Positions 4,980-6,183 of a stretch of 6,183 nt of DNA are shown here, one piece after another. The stretch comes from Candidatus Bathyarchaeota archaeon RBG_13_52_12 (GTDB taxonomy: Archaea > Thermoproteota > Bathyarchaeia > TCS64): contig MEZF01000003.1 in the NCBI GenBank assembly GCA_001774245.1, positions 1,501 to 7,683 of the forward strand, read 5' to 3'. The notes beneath the pieces are model-generated. The model did not search any database and was not told where the DNA came from. It was given only the letters and a program-made list of their open reading frames with translations. Numbering within the stretch: position 1 is the first letter of the stretch; each line of letters begins with the position of its first letter. Both the position numbers and the translations under genes were made by a program.

Positions 4980-5008
4980 CATAAGTGGAACTCAGGATAA
5001 GGCTATGG
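4980..5008 (+). repeat. Dispersed repeat copy R6
   Basis: GGAACTCAGGATAAGGCTAT (4987-5006) is the full core, followed by GG; the left part is altered (CATAAGT for TATCAGGT). On the minus strand the core supplies the final codons and TAG stop of the C-terminal remnant at 5003-5252, so here the repeat abuts the 3' end of a family member, while R2 and R4 abut 5' ends. Confidence 0.8.
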
Positions 5009-5252
5009 AGAAGCGAATTGAAGCTTTCTCTGTTTGAACTCGCGGTAATCTTCATCTGATCTGAATATCGGTGACATCTTGAATGTGGGATCCGTCTTCG
5101 CCATCATCTTTAACATTTCATAGGCGAGGTACTCGAAGTGCTCAAATTCATGTGGAGTGTAACCACCCCTCGCCTTGTATTCCTCAATAATAGGTCGCGC
5201 GCGCCATCAATGCCAATGAGCCTTGGTACTGGATGATATTAAGAAAAATGTC
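5003..5252 (-). pseudogene. C-terminal remnant of a third one-TM protein gene
   Basis: From 5194 to the TAG at 5003 the minus strand codes for 63 residues opening PIIEEYKARGGY and containing FEHFEYLAYEM, which correspond to PIIYEYRKRGVY (129-140) and SNFEYLANEI (146-155) of the protein at 116-652. It then continues with a tail unlike that protein (FRSDEDYREFKQRKLQFASP) and stops inside repeat R6. In the next frame upstream, 5252-5205 reads DIFLNIIQYQGSLALM, matching the region around LQYKSRLI (100-107). About 20 residues between these blocks are missing, with a GCGCGCGC run at the break, so this copy has an internal deletion with frameshift. Its 5' part is absent. It is too broken to make a product. 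Confidence 0.65.
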
Positions 5253-5331
5253 TTGATTTCACTAATGCGCGCGTGCAGTTAAGTAATTGTCATTTGTGCG
5301 CACGCCTTCTATCTCATTTCAACATTTAGAT

Positions 5332-6129
5332 TTACTTTTTTTCTTCATTTTTAGGTTTTGGTATCCGTGCTGCCAATCCAGATGCCAATAATCCTGAATC
5401 TAAACCTACTGTGGGAAAAAATACTACTGTATTACTCTCATCTTGGCTAACATCACTTAAAGTAGCTAATTGCCTAAGAGCAAAACCATATTCAGATTTC
5501 GCTAATATATCAGATGCTTGTACCAGATTCTTAGCAGCCTCAAGCTCTCCTTGTGATGTAATTATTACCCCCCTTTTCTCTCTTTCCGCTTCAGCTTGCC
5601 GAGCCATAACTCTCTGCATAACTTCCGGTACAGAAATATCTTGTAGTTCTAACCTTTCAACATCTATGCCCCAGTCTTTAACGACAAATTCAAGATCCTT
5701 TTGAACCTCTTGAGCTATCTCGTGTCGCTTAGCTAGAACTTCATCAAGTTCCTTTTGTCCAACAATGTTTCTAAGAGTTGTTTGAGCATATTTATTAAAT
5801 GAAGAGAGAACTGATTCTACGTTGACAACACTTGCTTTTACATCAATTATTTTAATAAATGCTACAGCGTCAATTGAAACAGTGACGTTGTCTTTTGTTA
5901 ATACCTGCTGTTCTTCTAGATTAATTGATTGAGTTCTTTTACTCATAGTAATTACTCGTTCAGTTATAGGATTTATGAAATACAATCCTGCACCTGCGAG
6001 TCTGTTATATTTTCCTAATCTAAGGATAATGGATTCTTCCCACTCTTGGTTTAATTTTATACTGCGTATGAATACAATTAATATGATTACAGCAACAAGA
6101 ATATATCCGATAATTTCGAATATAGTCAA
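5332..6129 (-). CDS. Stomatin/slipin-type SPFH membrane protein
   Basis: A 265-residue protein of the stomatin (slipin) branch of the SPFH/band-7 family: membrane scaffold proteins that oligomerise on the cytoplasmic face and often influence membrane proteases or channels. Residues 5-23 form the single membrane segment (IIGYILVAVIILIVFIRSI). The SPFH domain follows: NQEWEESIILRLGKY (27-41), GAGLYFINP (46-54), QQVLTKDNVTVSIDAV (74-89), AQTTLRNIVGQKELDE (115-130) and WGIDVERLELQDISVPE (153-169). MQRVMARQAEAEREKRG (171-187) begins the coiled-coil used for assembly, and VVFFPT (235-240) is the usual C-terminal end motif. The length is normal. Start codon is TTG at 6129, fixed by an ideal GAGGTGAT five bases upstream. 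The usual NfeD-type partner would be expected upstream, beyond the window edge; none is visible. Base composition is much more AT-rich than the genes to its left. Confidence 0.92.
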   Translation of the reverse strand: MTIFEIIGYILVAVIILIVFIRSIKLNQEWEESIILRLGKYNRLAGAGLYFINPITERVITMSKRTQSINLEEQQVLTKDNVTVSIDAVAFIKIIDVKASVVNVESVLSSFNKYAQTTLRNIVGQKELDEVLAKRHEIAQEVQKDLEFVVKDWGIDVERLELQDISVPEVMQRVMARQAEAEREKRGVIITSQGELEAAKNLVQASDILAKSEYGFALRQLATLSDVSQDESNTVVFFPTVGLDSGLLASGLAARIPKPKNEEKK

Positions 6130-6134
6130 ACTAT

Positions 6135-6142
6135 ATCACCTC
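6135..6142 (-). promoter_or_regulatory. Shine-Dalgarno site that decides the TTG start
   Basis: On the minus strand GAGGTGAT is fully complementary to the usual archaeal 16S rRNA 3' end and lies five bases before TTG 6127-6129. The next in-frame methionine would be residue 62, deep in the SPFH domain, so the TTG is the right start. Confidence 0.8.
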
Positions 6143-6183
6143 TTTTTCTTATATTGTAAATTGTATTTCTCTTTGAGAAATAC

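Noticed and set aside
14..5008. The repeats as a CRISPR array
   Set aside because: Spacing runs from about 70 to about 2500 bases, copies vary in sequence, and no cas gene is present.

Overview
The window reads like a piece of an archaeal chromosome, probably an uncultivated mesophilic lineage; I cannot place it in a phylum from this much sequence. The archaeal signs are TATA boxes about 25 bases before likely transcript starts (one gene apparently leaderless), GGTGA-type Shine-Dalgarno sites, a T-run terminator without a GC stem, and a small one-membrane-segment protein of a type that, as far as I recall, is multicopy in archaeal genomes. Most of the left 5.2 kb has balanced composition with much non-coding and decayed DNA; the right end (from about 5.3 kb) is clearly more AT-rich.

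Layout. 1-115: downstream of the first gene, with a repeat copy and a hairpin element. 116-652 (-): one-TM hypothetical protein. 653-1204: repeat copy, hairpin element, a small decayed membrane-protein gene, otherwise nothing recognised. 1205-3137 (-): likely two-gene operon, a metallo-beta-lactamase-fold hydrolase with an N-terminal extension followed by a histidine-phosphatase-like protein. 3138-3268: promoter and repeat copy. 3269-4234 (-): PLP-dependent threonine/serine dehydratase. 4241-4564: N-terminal stub of a second copy of the 116-652 family, two repeat copies and a perfect hairpin. 4565-4924 (+): short hypothetical protein with a clear promoter, the only plus-strand gene. 4925-5331: repeat copy and the C-terminal remnant of a third copy of the 116-652 family. 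5332-6129 (-): stomatin/slipin-type SPFH protein.

The feature that ties the window together is a dispersed direct repeat (core GGAACTCAGGATAAGGCTAT) present in six clear copies, all in the same orientation and all between genes. The copies separate the genes into units: one-TM protein; phosphatase plus hydrolase; dehydratase; 119-residue protein. The repeat overlaps the 5' leader of the one-TM protein family, and remnants of that family sit beside two other copies. The simplest reading is a once tandem paralog array, broken up by recombination or insertion at the repeats. In two leaders the repeat also forms a hairpin that would hide the Shine-Dalgarno site, and the differences between the two copies keep the pairing. 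Whether this is a mobile cassette system or passive debris of a paralog family cannot be settled from one window.
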